A stretch of DNA of 57,407 nucleotides. Origin: Psychrobacter immobilis. GTDB taxonomy: Bacteria > Pseudomonadota > Gammaproteobacteria > Pseudomonadales > Moraxellaceae. The stretch lies in assembly GCF_904846225.1 (NCBI RefSeq), contig NZ_CAJGZJ010000018.1, positions 1 to 57,407 on the forward strand. The letters run 5' to 3'. Below are positions 37,506-47,036 of this stretch, piece after piece. The notes beneath the pieces were generated by a model. It worked only from the letters and a program-made list of their open reading frames with translations. It did not search any database and had not been told where the DNA came from. Each line of letters starts with the position of its first letter. The stretch's first letter is position 1. Made by a program: the position numbers and the translations under genes.

Positions 37506-37534
37506 GTTAAATGCTTTTTAGTCATTTTTTAATC

Positions 37535-38119
37535 CTAATCATCCATATCAACCTGACTACTTAAAACCTTACCCGTATTGGCGTCTATACTCACATCGTA
37601 TATCTGATTGTTTTTGACCACTTCGATATCATAGATAGACTGACCTTTTTCTAAGTCAAATCCAGCGCCGATGACTTTACCGTTCACACGTTGAGTGGCT
37701 TTTTGTAAGGCATTAGTCAGTGATACTTTGGCTTGCTTCATGGCGCTATATTCAGCCATGTCTTCTTTATCTAATTTTTCTTGCTCAGTTTTGAGAACTT
37801 TACCCGTATTGGCATCAATCTTGACTTCATAAGACGTGCCGTTAGAGATGAGCTTGATCTCATATTCATTGTTCACAGCATTATTGCCATTGTCGTCATC
37901 ATAATCAAACGTTGCGCTGACTAGATCGCCCTTAGCGTTTCTTTTGGCTATATCAATTGCCTGCGTTAAGCTAACTTTACTTTGCATGGCGCTGATGGCT
38001 TCACTTGAGCCAGTTACTGCTTTGGTATTGGTAGTCGGGGCGGCTATAGCCGTTGCTCCCACACCTGTAATAGTAAGCGCGATGATGGCTGATTTAGTGA
38101 GCGTTGATAGGTTTTTCAT
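37535..38119 (-). CDS. Periplasmic protein with two PepSY domains (copy 2)
   Basis: About 194 residues. The ATG at 38119 has AAGGA eight bases upstream. The signal peptide is MKNLSTLTKSAIIALTITG, nearly the same as copy 1 (30408). The two PepSY domains are QAIDIAKRNAKGDLVSATFD to DANTGKVLKTE, and NALQKATQRVNGKVIGAGFD to DANTGKVLSSQ. The promoter block is shared with copy 1. It is divergent from a COG4705-like gene; copy 1 is in the operon next to the other COG4705-like gene, so the pair was probably duplicated together. Confidence 0.85.
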   Translation of the reverse strand: MKNLSTLTKSAIIALTITGVGATAIAAPTTNTKAVTGSSEAISAMQSKVSLTQAIDIAKRNAKGDLVSATFDYDDDNGNNAVNNEYEIKLISNGTSYEVKIDANTGKVLKTEQEKLDKEDMAEYSAMKQAKVSLTNALQKATQRVNGKVIGAGFDLEKGQSIYDIEVVKNNQIYDVSIDANTGKVLSSQVDMDD

Positions 38120-38210
38120 AAGAGTCATCCTTTATAATAAGTCGATTTCTGACATACCTTTCGCGGTGTTGTCAGCTACCTTGTGGGTATGAATCTATAA
38201 TACGAGAGAC

Positions 38211-38239
38211 GACATAGGAGAAACTTAGCGAGGATTAAG
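38211..38239 (-). promoter_or_regulatory. Conserved promoter block of PepSY copy 2
   Basis: 25 of 29 bases match 31069-31097. On the minus strand it reads CTTAATCCTCGCTAAG, then TTTCTCCTATGTC. It lies 92 bp before the start codon, nearly the same distance as in copy 1. Confidence 0.65.
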
Positions 38240-38283
38240 AATTTAGTTAGGGGCGCATATTTATACGAAAAGACAAATGACGT

Positions 38284-38300
38284 CTTAACATTTTCTTGAT
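38284..38300 (+). promoter_or_regulatory. Direct-repeat regulator site, COG4705 copy 2
   Basis: CTTAACATTTTCTTGAT on the plus strand: half-sites with an 11-bp period, in the same orientation relative to the gene as at copy 1. A possible -10 TACTATTG lies 13 bases downstream. Confidence 0.6.
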
Positions 38301-38374
38301 AGCTGGGTGGCTACTATTGAGAGCGTAGCAAATATAGTGCTATGTCTTAACCATCCTAAAAAAGGAAAGCACTC

Positions 38375-39184
38375 ATGTCTACCTCCCGTCAAATACTTGC
38401 ATCAGAAAATAGCCTATCTAAACCGTCTAAGCTTGGTCATATGCTCAATAAAGTGCCTGAAATTACGATCGTGTTTTGGCTAATCAAAATGATGTCAACC
38501 ACAGTAGGTGAAACTGCTGCTGATTTTATGATTTTTAATTTCAAGTTAGGTTTGCCGACGACCTCTTTTATTATGACGGTGCTGTTTTTAATCGTATTAG
38601 CCATACAACTAAAAGCTAAAGAATATATACCGTGGAAATACTGGCTCACCGTCGTATTCGTCAGTATTCTTGGTACGCTGATTACCGATAACATGACAGA
38701 CAATCTTGGCATACCACTCGCGTACTCAACGATAGGGTTCAGCATACTACTTGCAGTCGTATTTGCTATTTGGTATGTCCGAGAGAAGACTTTATCTATT
38801 CATCACATTGATACCTTTCCTCGTGAATTATTCTATTGGATAGCTATATTAGCTACTTTTGCGCTAGGCACTGCTGCAGGTGATTGGTTTGCTGAAGGGC
38901 TTAATATCGGCTATCAAAACTCTGCATTGATATTTGCGGTAGGAATCGTTTTTATTACAGCCGGGTTTTATGTGCTTAAGTTAAACAGCGTTTTATGTTT
39001 TTGGTTGGCTTATATTTTGACCCGTCCTTTGGGCGCAGCGCTTGGTGATTGGTTATCACAACCGATAAAGAATGGAGGTTTGGCTCTAGGCGTGACCAGT
39101 ATCAGTATTGTATTTTTATTAATGATTGTGAGCTTGGTAGTCTATGAGACCTATAAAAAAAGCAAAACGATAAAAAGCAACTAA
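38375..39184 (+). CDS. COG4705-like multispanning membrane protein (copy 2)
   Basis: 269 residues, a paralog of the gene at 27062. It has the same four-fold pattern: TTVGETAADF, GTLITDNM, FALGTAAGDWF and RPLGAALGDWL. AAGGA precedes the ATG. It is divergent from PepSY copy 2 and has a regulator site in the gap. Its stop codon lies in the end of a small inverted-repeat element (39182-39360). The function is unknown. Confidence 0.8.
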   Translation: MSTSRQILASENSLSKPSKLGHMLNKVPEITIVFWLIKMMSTTVGETAADFMIFNFKLGLPTTSFIMTVLFLIVLAIQLKAKEYIPWKYWLTVVFVSILGTLITDNMTDNLGIPLAYSTIGFSILLAVVFAIWYVREKTLSIHHIDTFPRELFYWIAILATFALGTAAGDWFAEGLNIGYQNSALIFAVGIVFITAGFYVLKLNSVLCFWLAYILTRPLGAALGDWLSQPIKNGGLALGVTSISIVFLLMIVSLVVYETYKKSKTIKSN

Positions 39185-39360
39185 GGCGTATCCTCAATCT
39201 GAACGGAAGTAGCTAAATAGGCTGGAAATGTCTAAATCTTGCCAAACGGCGTCAAACATTTGGCCAATATCCCGATATTATCTGCACTATTTTTCTTATT
39301 TGGCTACAATTTATCTCATTTTCATTTTCATTATCATTTTCAAAATGAGAACACGCTCTA
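39182..39360. mobile_element. 179-bp element with 19-bp terminal inverted repeats (MITE-like)
   Basis: The left end TAAGGCGTATCCTCAATCT and the inverse of the right end, TAGAGCGTGTTCTCATTTT, share their core with the palindromic element at 18217. No transposase frame is complete; a minus-strand stretch reading MFDAVWQDLDISSLF is short. The left end supplies the TAA stop of the COG4705-like gene. The rest of the gap to mprF (39361-39486) holds an inverted repeat GTTAAGTATTTAAC. Confidence 0.5.
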
Positions 39361-39486
39361 ATAAGTTAATGATATCCATAATTGAGATATGTGTTATAAA
39401 TCAATTGAGAGTTAAGTATTTAACTTGCCAGCCAAGTAGTTGATCAGCGATGTCCGTGTGAGCAAATCGTCTAATATAAGCAAACA

Positions 39487-42213
39487 ATGATGAATATAAA
39501 AAATATAAAGTTTAGTTGGCATTGGTTATTAGCGATTATCGCTATCGTCATGTTCACCTTGGCATCAAAATCGCTGTTTCATATGGCGCATACCCTAGAT
39601 ATGGCGCAGGTGACGTCTGTGCTTACTTCGACGCCACCATTCATAATGCTCAAAACCGTTGGCGTTGTGATAGCTGCTTATATGCTACTTAGCGTTTACG
39701 ACTTAATAGCGATACGTTATCTCAAGACGAAAATTCCTTATCCCAAGATACTCAACACCTCGCTTACCGCTTTTTCAATTGGTCATACCTTAGGTGTGTC
39801 TATGCTATCAGCAGGGGCAGTGCGATTTCGCTATTATGGGAAACACGGTGTTGAAAGCACCAAAATAGCCAATATTATTTTGCTGGTATCGCTGGCATTT
39901 AGCTATGGCATGATGACGGTGATTGGCATATCGCTGGTAGTCAATCCACATATGTTGACGAAATTGCTCACTCATATATCGTGGCTAGGCAGTATATCGC
40001 CATTGGTATTTAAAGGGATTGGTTTCGCCATTCTAGTGTTGATTGCCGCCAGTCTCCTGTTTGCTGGCAAGTCAGGAAGGATGTTTTCTATCAAGAACTG
40101 GCAATTGCAGTTACCACCAGCAACGGTACTGTGTAGACTCATCATTCTTGCCGTGATTGATATCGCTTTAGTCGCCTATATTATTCATATGCTAATACCT
40201 GCCAGCATATCGGTCAGTTATTTAGAAGTTTTTTCCGCTTATGTCCAAGCCATTACGGTTGGCATTATCAGTCATGTACCAGGTGGACTAGGGGTGTTTG
40301 AGCTCACTATGGTGGCCTCACTTCCTCAGGTCGATAAAACCACGCTGTTATCCATACTGCTGTTATTTCGCATTCTTTATTATTTCATTCCCTTTCTGCT
40401 GGGGATATTATCCTTTGTCTTACATGAAGCCTATATTCGCTCAGGCATGGATGCCACCAAAAAACGTAGAATTTTGCCTAATATATGGGTGCCTCAGTTA
40501 TTCGCTCTAGCAACCGCGGGCTTGGGTGTCGCTATGTTGGTCGTCAGCATATTACCGCCTATTGCTAACCGAGAGTTATTATTGGGAGAATTGATACCCA
40601 TACCCATCATTGAAGCCTCTTATCTTCTCAATACGCTGATGGGTTTTGCCTTAATTATATTGGCGCGTGGATTGTATCAACGTCTCAATGGTGCATGGCA
40701 CTTATCAATGTGGCTATTGGGCGCATCAATAGTAATTTTATTGGTCAAGCATCTAGAAATAGAAGTGGCTATTGTCGGCGGCATATTGTTCGTCATCGCC
40801 TACTTTAACCGCAGTTACTTCAATCGCCAGTCGCATTTAATGAGTTTACGCTTAAACTCACAAACCCTCATTTTGTTATCCGTATTTTTAATCAGCTTGT
40901 TTTGGGTCGGTATGTACGTGCATCGTCACGAAGCCTACAGCCCTGATTTATGGTGGAATGTATCAGGTGATGGCGGCGCCCGCTTTTTACGTTCTTACGC
41001 CATGCTTGCTATATTGACCATCGCTTACGCATTATTTAGTCTGATTCGCTTCAAAAAACTACCAGCAAGCTTACCTACTCAAACAGAGATTGCCAAAGCT
41101 GAACAAGTAACAAGACAATCTGCTTATTCAGTGGCAAATTTAAGCTTATTGGGTGACAAGCAATTGTTATTTAGTGACACGGACAATAGCTTCATCATGT
41201 ATCAAATTCAGGGTAGAAGCTGGATTGTAATGTCCGATCCTATTGGAGATGAGCGTGAGTTTGGTGCTTTGATCGAGAAGTTTATGGAGTTATGCCAAAG
41301 TTTCGGCGGTACGTGTGTGTTTTATGAAGTCAGCGATAGACATCGGCAAGTATTTAATGAAAATGGCATACAACTACTGAAAATTGGCGAAGAAGCTATT
41401 GTCAATTTAAATGATTTTAGTCTACAAGGCAGTAAAAACTCTAAATTTCGGCAAGTCATTAGCCGCGGCACCAAAGATGGACTGAGTTTTGAAGTCATAC
41501 CACGAGAGCAAGTTCCTGCGTTATTTGGGCAATTAAAGATGGTTTCTGATATCTGGCTACGGGATAAAAATTCAGCAGAAAAGGGGTTTTCACTGGGCTA
41601 TTTTGATGAAGCATATTTAAAGCATTTTGATTGTGCGGTAGTGAAGTACCAAGAAGAAATCGTGGCTTTTGCCAATGTTTGGCAGAGCGGTCATCGTAAT
41701 GAGCTATCTATTGATTTGATGCGCTACAAAGAGGTTCATAACAGCGAGGGCAAAGCAATTAAAAGTATGATGGACTATCTGTTTGTGAATTTATTTATGT
41801 GGGGGAAAGAGGTCGGCTTTCAATATTTCAGTTTGGGAATGGCGCCATTTACCGGTCTTCAAACCATAGCTAAGCCAGTTACCAAAAGCGAAATTTTAAA
41901 AAGCAATGTGTTAAGAGATGAAGCCTCAGAAGCTATGACTCAACCTACAATAAATGATAATCAAATTGAAGTGCCTATAGGGGAAGCTATCGGACCAAAA
42001 TGGCGCTATGTTACCAATACTGTGACCAAATACGGTAAGAGTTATTATAATTTTACGGGGCTACGTAACTTTAAAGAAAAATTCAATCCTACTTGGGAGC
42101 CACGTTATATAGGGATTGAAACGGGGCTTAGAGCTGGCATGAGACCGATTAAAGGCTTAACGGATACGACATTACTGATATCAGGTGGACTGGGAAGTTT
42201 GGTTAAAAGTTAA
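39487..42213 (+). CDS. mprF: Bifunctional lysyl-phosphatidylglycerol synthase/flippase MprF
   Basis: A 908-residue membrane protein. The first 530 or so residues contain about 14 membrane segments, including the flippase motifs LSAGAVRFRYYG and SHVPGGLGVFELTMV. The C-terminal DUF2156 domain (about 550-890) makes aminoacyl-phosphatidylglycerol; FKEKFNPTWEPRYIG near the end is typical. It adds positive charge to the inner membrane and lowers sensitivity to cationic peptides. This fits its neighbours eptA, dgkA and PAP2. It starts with two ATGs; no strong ribosome site is seen. Confidence 0.93.
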   Translation: MMNIKNIKFSWHWLLAIIAIVMFTLASKSLFHMAHTLDMAQVTSVLTSTPPFIMLKTVGVVIAAYMLLSVYDLIAIRYLKTKIPYPKILNTSLTAFSIGHTLGVSMLSAGAVRFRYYGKHGVESTKIANIILLVSLAFSYGMMTVIGISLVVNPHMLTKLLTHISWLGSISPLVFKGIGFAILVLIAASLLFAGKSGRMFSIKNWQLQLPPATVLCRLIILAVIDIALVAYIIHMLIPASISVSYLEVFSAYVQAITVGIISHVPGGLGVFELTMVASLPQVDKTTLLSILLLFRILYYFIPFLLGILSFVLHEAYIRSGMDATKKRRILPNIWVPQLFALATAGLGVAMLVVSILPPIANRELLLGELIPIPIIEASYLLNTLMGFALIILARGLYQRLNGAWHLSMWLLGASIVILLVKHLEIEVAIVGGILFVIAYFNRSYFNRQSHLMSLRLNSQTLILLSVFLISLFWVGMYVHRHEAYSPDLWWNVSGDGGARFLRSYAMLAILTIAYALFSLIRFKKLPASLPTQTEIAKAEQVTRQSAYSVANLSLLGDKQLLFSDTDNSFIMYQIQGRSWIVMSDPIGDEREFGALIEKFMELCQSFGGTCVFYEVSDRHRQVFNENGIQLLKIGEEAIVNLNDFSLQGSKNSKFRQVISRGTKDGLSFEVIPREQVPALFGQLKMVSDIWLRDKNSAEKGFSLGYFDEAYLKHFDCAVVKYQEEIVAFANVWQSGHRNELSIDLMRYKEVHNSEGKAIKSMMDYLFVNLFMWGKEVGFQYFSLGMAPFTGLQTIAKPVTKSEILKSNVLRDEASEAMTQPTINDNQIEVPIGEAIGPKWRYVTNTVTKYGKSYYNFTGLRNFKEKFNPTWEPRYIGIETGLRAGMRPIKGLTDTTLLISGGLGSLVKS

Positions 42214-42270
42214 TACTAATGAATATAGCGGTCTAATTTGATTTTTTATTTATAGAGTGTAAGTAAAATT

Positions 42271-42969
42271 ATGGCACTATTTAAAGATACATTCCCTACA
42301 GATATATTTCTTAGCCATTGGCGCTTGTTAGGTAGTCTATTAATAGGGCTAATCGTTGGGTTATTAGTAACCAGTATTTGGTCGTTATCTTTTAGTACCA
42401 GCTTCATTATAGGATGGGACTGCGCTATTCTCATGTTTCTGAGCACTATTATAATCATGCTACGAAAAGATACGATGCACGAGCATTTAAACAGTGCTAA
42501 GCAAAGTAAGCTTTCAGTTTTAAGCTTGATTGTCGTTTCGAGCTTTATATGTATTTATGCCATTGCGAAGCAAACTCATATGGGTAAGAACTATCAAGAC
42601 CTGATGTTTGCTCTAAGCATTAGCCTGACTATTGGTACGATATTTATCACATGGCTGATGATTCAAATTATTTTTGCGATGCAATATGCTTATTTATATT
42701 TCTCTGAAGCCCAAAAAGGCCACATTTTACCTTTAGAATTTCCTGAAGCTATGATGGAGTCTAATGCTGACAGTGGGACACCAGTTGATGTCAGATTTGA
42801 GGACTTCTTTTATTGTGCGGTTGCGATTGGCACATCAGGTCAAACGGCTGATATTGCCTTTACCTCTAAAACAGGCCGAAAGCTAGCGACACTTCACAGT
42901 ATCATCGCTTTCTTTTTCAACTTAGTCATTATTGCCTTGCTGATTAACATCATAGCCACTTACTTGTAA
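42271..42969 (+). CDS. DUF1345 membrane protein
   Basis: 232 residues, with five or six hydrophobic segments and the family's conserved end: FYCAVAIGTSGQTADIAF, then R and LHSIIAFFFNLVIIALLIN. It is 57 bp downstream of mprF on the same strand and may be cotranscribed. The function is unknown. Confidence 0.85.
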   Translation: MALFKDTFPTDIFLSHWRLLGSLLIGLIVGLLVTSIWSLSFSTSFIIGWDCAILMFLSTIIIMLRKDTMHEHLNSAKQSKLSVLSLIVVSSFICIYAIAKQTHMGKNYQDLMFALSISLTIGTIFITWLMIQIIFAMQYAYLYFSEAQKGHILPLEFPEAMMESNADSGTPVDVRFEDFFYCAVAIGTSGQTADIAFTSKTGRKLATLHSIIAFFFNLVIIALLINIIATYL

Positions 42970-43004
42970 TACGCTAGGTTTGAAGGGCAGTCTCTCGATA
43001 GACA

Positions 43005-44354
43005 TTATTTATAATAAATACTAAAAGTACTACCGCCTTTGATATTGGCTTGATGGGTCAGTTGCCAGCCCATATGCGCCATGATGCGTTGAACAATACT
43101 GAGACCCAACCCTGTGCCTTCAACTTTATAACTGGCATAATCATCGTCAGGCAGTAACTCTGTAGATAACGGAGTGCGATTATTCGGCTGCTCTAAACGC
43201 GCAAATCGTTCATACAGCAAGGGCATCATAGATTCGGGAATGCCCAGACCCGTATCAGTGACTGTTATCTTGTCTTTATCAATAGTGATTATGACTTCAC
43301 CATCGTCCGTGTACTGAAAGGCATTTTTGATGAGATTGCCGAGCGCCATTTTCAGCAACTCAGGTCGTACGTATGCGACATACTCTTGGTCAGCGACTAC
43401 AGCATAAGTCACCGTCTTATAGCGCAATAAATACTGTAAGCGCTCCATCTCACTTAACGCAATTGTATTAATAGAGGTTTGCGGTGCGTCTAGCTTTTCT
43501 GGGGCGCGCGAGAGTAGTAATAAAGCGCTGATAATCTCGGAGGTTTCTTTGGCTGTCGTGCTAATACGGTCAGTAAACTCGCTCAAATAGCTGTCGGCTT
43601 GTAATTGGGAAGCCAATACTTCTGACGCGCCCATAATAATCGTTAAAGGCGTACGCAATTCGTGGCTCACATCTCCTGTAAACAACTGCTCACGTTTCAA
43701 ATACTGCTCCAGCTTACGGTTTTTCTGATCAATAGCCCGTGCCAATACACCAACCTCCGATGGTAAGTGCGTCAGTTCGGTTAGATTTCGATGATCGGTT
43801 TCAACCGCTTTTTTTAGGTCTAATAACGGTTTGGTGATCTGCTTCGACGATAGCTGAGAGAAGATAGCGGCAATTAATAAGCTTAAAATGACAGCGACTC
43901 TCAAAGCATCAGCAAAGATATCTTCTAAATGTTCAAAGATGGCCAAAACAGGATAATTCGCCAACGCCATTTCTCTGTCTTCGATATAGGTCAAAATATA
44001 TTTCTGTTTATTTTTATTGTAGATAAAGTAATGAAGGTTAGTGTGGGTTGTGCCTGTCTTAGTGTTAACAGTGACAGAGGTTTCTTGCACCTCATTCTTT
44101 GCCATTGCTTTCAGATTTTCAGGCGCATTATCATAGCGATAAATTTTGATGCCCGGATCTGCGACATAAACAGGTTGCTCACCTTCCTTTTCTTGACTCA
44201 GCTCTAACTGTTGCAGTAGACGTGCTTTTACCAGCTCTTTCTCCATCGTTGTCTCAGCATACATAAAAATGCTGACGAAAGTCGCACACAGTAGTAAAGC
44301 AAATAAAAAGTATGATATTCGAAACTTGTTAACGATAGAGTCAATACTGAACAT
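43005..44354 (-). CDS. colS: Sensor histidine kinase, ColS-like
   Basis: About 449 residues from the ATG at 44354 (an upstream TTG is possible). The first membrane helix is at about 10-30 and the second at about 155-180, enclosing a periplasmic sensor of about 120 residues. The H-box is FTGDVSHELRTPLTII, the N-box LGNLIKNAFQYT, the G-boxes DTGLGIPE and GTGLGLSIV. It lies directly after a ColR-like regulator and eptA on the same strand. ColRS of Pseudomonas responds to Zn and Fe and controls lipid-modifying genes. Confidence 0.8.
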   Translation of the reverse strand: MFSIDSIVNKFRISYFLFALLLCATFVSIFMYAETTMEKELVKARLLQQLELSQEKEGEQPVYVADPGIKIYRYDNAPENLKAMAKNEVQETSVTVNTKTGTTHTNLHYFIYNKNKQKYILTYIEDREMALANYPVLAIFEHLEDIFADALRVAVILSLLIAAIFSQLSSKQITKPLLDLKKAVETDHRNLTELTHLPSEVGVLARAIDQKNRKLEQYLKREQLFTGDVSHELRTPLTIIMGASEVLASQLQADSYLSEFTDRISTTAKETSEIISALLLLSRAPEKLDAPQTSINTIALSEMERLQYLLRYKTVTYAVVADQEYVAYVRPELLKMALGNLIKNAFQYTDDGEVIITIDKDKITVTDTGLGIPESMMPLLYERFARLEQPNNRTPLSTELLPDDDYASYKVEGTGLGLSIVQRIMAHMGWQLTHQANIKGGSTFSIYYK

Positions 44355-44436
44355 AGCATCACTTCGTAGTAAAGGTGGTAAACAGAATGGCAATGAATAA
44401 CTATAGTTGATTCACTTTAAGAGTGATACACAGGTT

Positions 44437-45123
44437 TTACACTTTATCTGGGTCAATAATTTGGTAACCAACACCCGGCACTGTCACTATCATAATATCA
44501 GCAAACGGTTTATCAACTTGTGCACGCACACTGTGCATATGGGTACGCAGCGCGTCGCTACTAGGCGTATCTTCACCCCATACCTTGTCTTCTAATTCGT
44601 TCTTACTGACGACTCGGGGCGAGGCACACATCAAAGCTTCCAATATTTTAAACCCTGTTGGCGTGAGTTTTAACGATTTATTTTCTCGGGTAATTGTGTG
44701 CTCCTCTGTATTCAAGGACAACTTTCCGATAGTGATACTGTGATGAAAATGGTCATTTTGATGTCGACGTATAAGTGCTTTGATGCGTGATTCTAGCTCA
44801 ATTAGTGAGAAGGGTTTTACCAGATAATCATCAGCGCCACTATCGAAGCCTGCAACTTTATCTGAAATCGTATCGCGAGCGGTTAGCATCAATACAGGGG
44901 TTTTATTATGGAACTCTTCTCTGAGTTTTTTGCACAGTTTTGTACCGTCCATACCGGGCAGCATGACGTCTAATAAGATAACGTCGTAGCGATTATTTGA
45001 GGCCAGCGTTAGGCCGCTAATGCCATTATGAGCATTATCTAACTCAAACCCTTTGGGCTCAAAAAAAGCATAAATATTGGCCACGATATCCGGATTGTCT
45101 TCAATAATAAGTATCTTGTACAT
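44437..45123 (-). CDS. colR: OmpR-family response regulator, ColR-like
   Basis: About 228 residues. The receiver motif EDNPDIVANI and the Asp in ILLDVMLPGMDG are intact. The output domain has SSDALRTHMHSVRAQVDKPF and TVPGVGYQI, which closely resemble ColR as I know it. The ATG at 45123 is preferred to one five codons earlier. It sits 45 bp after eptA and 82 bp before the kinase, in the layout eptA-colR-colS. Confidence 0.8.
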   Translation of the reverse strand: MYKILIIEDNPDIVANIYAFFEPKGFELDNAHNGISGLTLASNNRYDVILLDVMLPGMDGTKLCKKLREEFHNKTPVLMLTARDTISDKVAGFDSGADDYLVKPFSLIELESRIKALIRRHQNDHFHHSITIGKLSLNTEEHTITRENKSLKLTPTGFKILEALMCASPRVVSKNELEDKVWGEDTPSSDALRTHMHSVRAQVDKPFADIMIVTVPGVGYQIIDPDKV

Positions 45124-45168
45124 ATTTATCTCATGCATAAATGCGAGCAGTGTTTGGGTTTAAACGCC

Positions 45169-46869
45169 CTAATAATCAGACTTAAAAAAGGTTAGTGCTG
45201 TTGCCACTTCGTCAGTCGTAATACCGAAAAAGTTAAGCAAAGTTGGCGTAATAAAATCATGTGATACTGGCTGATCAGTCATGCTAACAAGGCTGCTTTT
45301 ATCAATATTATTGCTGGTAGGTGACCAAATAATAACGGGTACATGCTTTTGCGCGTCAGGCGCTATAGAGTATGGTAGGCCATGCAAATAAATATTATTT
45401 TCACCCAAGCTTTCTCCATGATCGCTCATATATACCATCACCACATCGTAATCTTGCTCATAGGTTTTTAGTGTATCAATAACTTTATCCAAGAAATAGT
45501 CGGTATAACGAATGGCATTGTCATAACCATTGATAACAGATTGATCATCGCATTTAGAGAGCTCGTTAGTCTTGCATACGGGCTTATATTCTTCAAATTC
45601 TTTAGGATAACGTTGGTAGTAAGCAGGACCATGATTGCCCATTTGATGTAATACAATCAGTGTGTCTTTAGCAGGCACGTCCGATTTTACCGCTGTATCT
45701 GACTTAACTAAAGTATTAAAGCCATCAAGCATACCGATATCGCGACACTCAACATCGCAATTTGGATTGACATCGGCTTTCTTGTAATCTTCGAAATTTA
45801 CTCGATTTGCCACGCCTTTAGAGCTAGAGTTATTATCACGCCAAATGACGTTGATCCCTTGTTTGTTTAACGTGTCCAGTACATTCTCATTATAGTTCGC
45901 ACTATTAGGGTCATAATTTTCTCTATTAGCATAGCTAAACATACAAGGGACGGAATAAGCGGTAGAAGTCCCACAAGAGGTGGCCTGTTTAAAACTATAA
46001 ATATCTGGTTGTTTGGCTAGCAGCGGCATTGTATCGCGCTTATAGTCATTAAGACCGATATGATCAGCACGAACCGCTTCACCAACAACAAATACCATAA
46101 GTTTAGGTTTCGCAGCCTTAGTCCCAGCAGTAGGTACGAGACGTTTGGCATCGGTCGCATGCAATATTAAAGTGTCAGGACGGCGTAGCTCATCTAAATA
46201 GTCGGTACCTAATTTAATCACGGAGTAGATAGGCGTAATGGGGTTAGCATAGCTACGAACCATTTTATGTTGACGAAAAAAGGTCGCGTATTGATCACCG
46301 AAGGGTAGAAGACAGACGGCTATTAAAGCAATAGACAGTATTAGCGTCACGGTTCTTTGCAATAGTGCTCGACGTAAAGGCGTTCGTTTTATGCGAATTT
46401 TAGCAATAATAACAGCAGGTATAATGCCCAGCAAAAACACCCGAATAAATAAGCTTAACGACATCAGTCCCATCGCTTCGCCTTCATCGGTTTGCATGCT
46501 ATTAATCAGCATATTACTATCAAATATTGTCCCGTAAGAGTCCGTAAAATAACCGCACACAGCAGCGATCAAAACCATCGCTATCAGCACTGGCTTTGCG
46601 ATTGGTCGATAGCATAATAATTGGAAGAGTAGCCACATTAAGCCAAACAACAAGCCTGTGATAGAAATCATGAAACCAATGTTATGACTAAACGGATAAA
46701 TACTCAGCACTTGCTCAAAAAAACCAAAGTTCGCGGTAGCTACTAAATAAAGAGCAACGATAACAATCAAATAATTGAGATTAATCTCGTGATTGTAAAT
46801 CTTACTTAGATGGCTTTTTTTAGTATTGCCGTTAGTGGTATCGGTGCTAAGTGCTTGAGAGGTTGACAT
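45169..46869 (-). CDS. eptA: Lipid A phosphoethanolamine transferase
   Basis: An inner-membrane enzyme transferring phosphoethanolamine from phosphatidylethanolamine to lipid A. About 566 residues from the ATG at 46869 (GAGAAG upstream). Five N-terminal helices lead to a periplasmic sulfatase-like domain. Zinc-site and catalytic motifs are visible: VFVVGEAVRADH, the Thr region in SCGTSTAYSVPCMFS, and YMSDHGESLGE. A regulator direct repeat is about 60 bp upstream and the ColRS-like pair is downstream. This is the chromosomal EptA type (PmrC), not the mobile MCR type; this distinction is an inference from context. Confidence 0.93.
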   Translation of the reverse strand: MSTSQALSTDTTNGNTKKSHLSKIYNHEINLNYLIVIVALYLVATANFGFFEQVLSIYPFSHNIGFMISITGLLFGLMWLLFQLLCYRPIAKPVLIAMVLIAAVCGYFTDSYGTIFDSNMLINSMQTDEGEAMGLMSLSLFIRVFLLGIIPAVIIAKIRIKRTPLRRALLQRTVTLILSIALIAVCLLPFGDQYATFFRQHKMVRSYANPITPIYSVIKLGTDYLDELRRPDTLILHATDAKRLVPTAGTKAAKPKLMVFVVGEAVRADHIGLNDYKRDTMPLLAKQPDIYSFKQATSCGTSTAYSVPCMFSYANRENYDPNSANYNENVLDTLNKQGINVIWRDNNSSSKGVANRVNFEDYKKADVNPNCDVECRDIGMLDGFNTLVKSDTAVKSDVPAKDTLIVLHQMGNHGPAYYQRYPKEFEEYKPVCKTNELSKCDDQSVINGYDNAIRYTDYFLDKVIDTLKTYEQDYDVVMVYMSDHGESLGENNIYLHGLPYSIAPDAQKHVPVIIWSPTSNNIDKSSLVSMTDQPVSHDFITPTLLNFFGITTDEVATALTFFKSDY

Positions 46870-46927
46870 AGACGGGCTTCTCAACTGAGTAATAAGGAAT
46901 GCAATTTCTTACGATAACAAGTGACCT

Positions 46928-46944
46928 GTTAAGAAGGTGTTAAG
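46928..46944 (-). promoter_or_regulatory. Direct-repeat regulator site upstream of eptA
   Basis: GTTAAGAAGGTGTTAAG: two perfect GTTAAG half-sites with an 11-bp period, the same form as at dgkA. On the minus strand a possible -10 TTGTTATCG follows. Confidence 0.7.
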
Positions 46945-47036
46945 ATCGTTGGGTTAAGTGACAGTTTAAACAGATATTAAGATTAATTACACTAAAAAAT
47001 TAGCTAACGTTAATGAGAAGCACTTTAACACGCACT

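Noticed and set aside
39228..39443. 71-codon plus-strand frame after the COG4705-like gene
   Set aside because: It lies across the inverted-repeat element and beyond its end, has no ribosome site and an Ile/Phe-rich low-complexity product.
45169..46869. Mobile colistin-resistance (mcr) gene
   Set aside because: The gene sits in a chromosomal eptA-colR-colS layout with a shared regulator site and no flanking insertion sequence, so an intrinsic eptA is the better reading.
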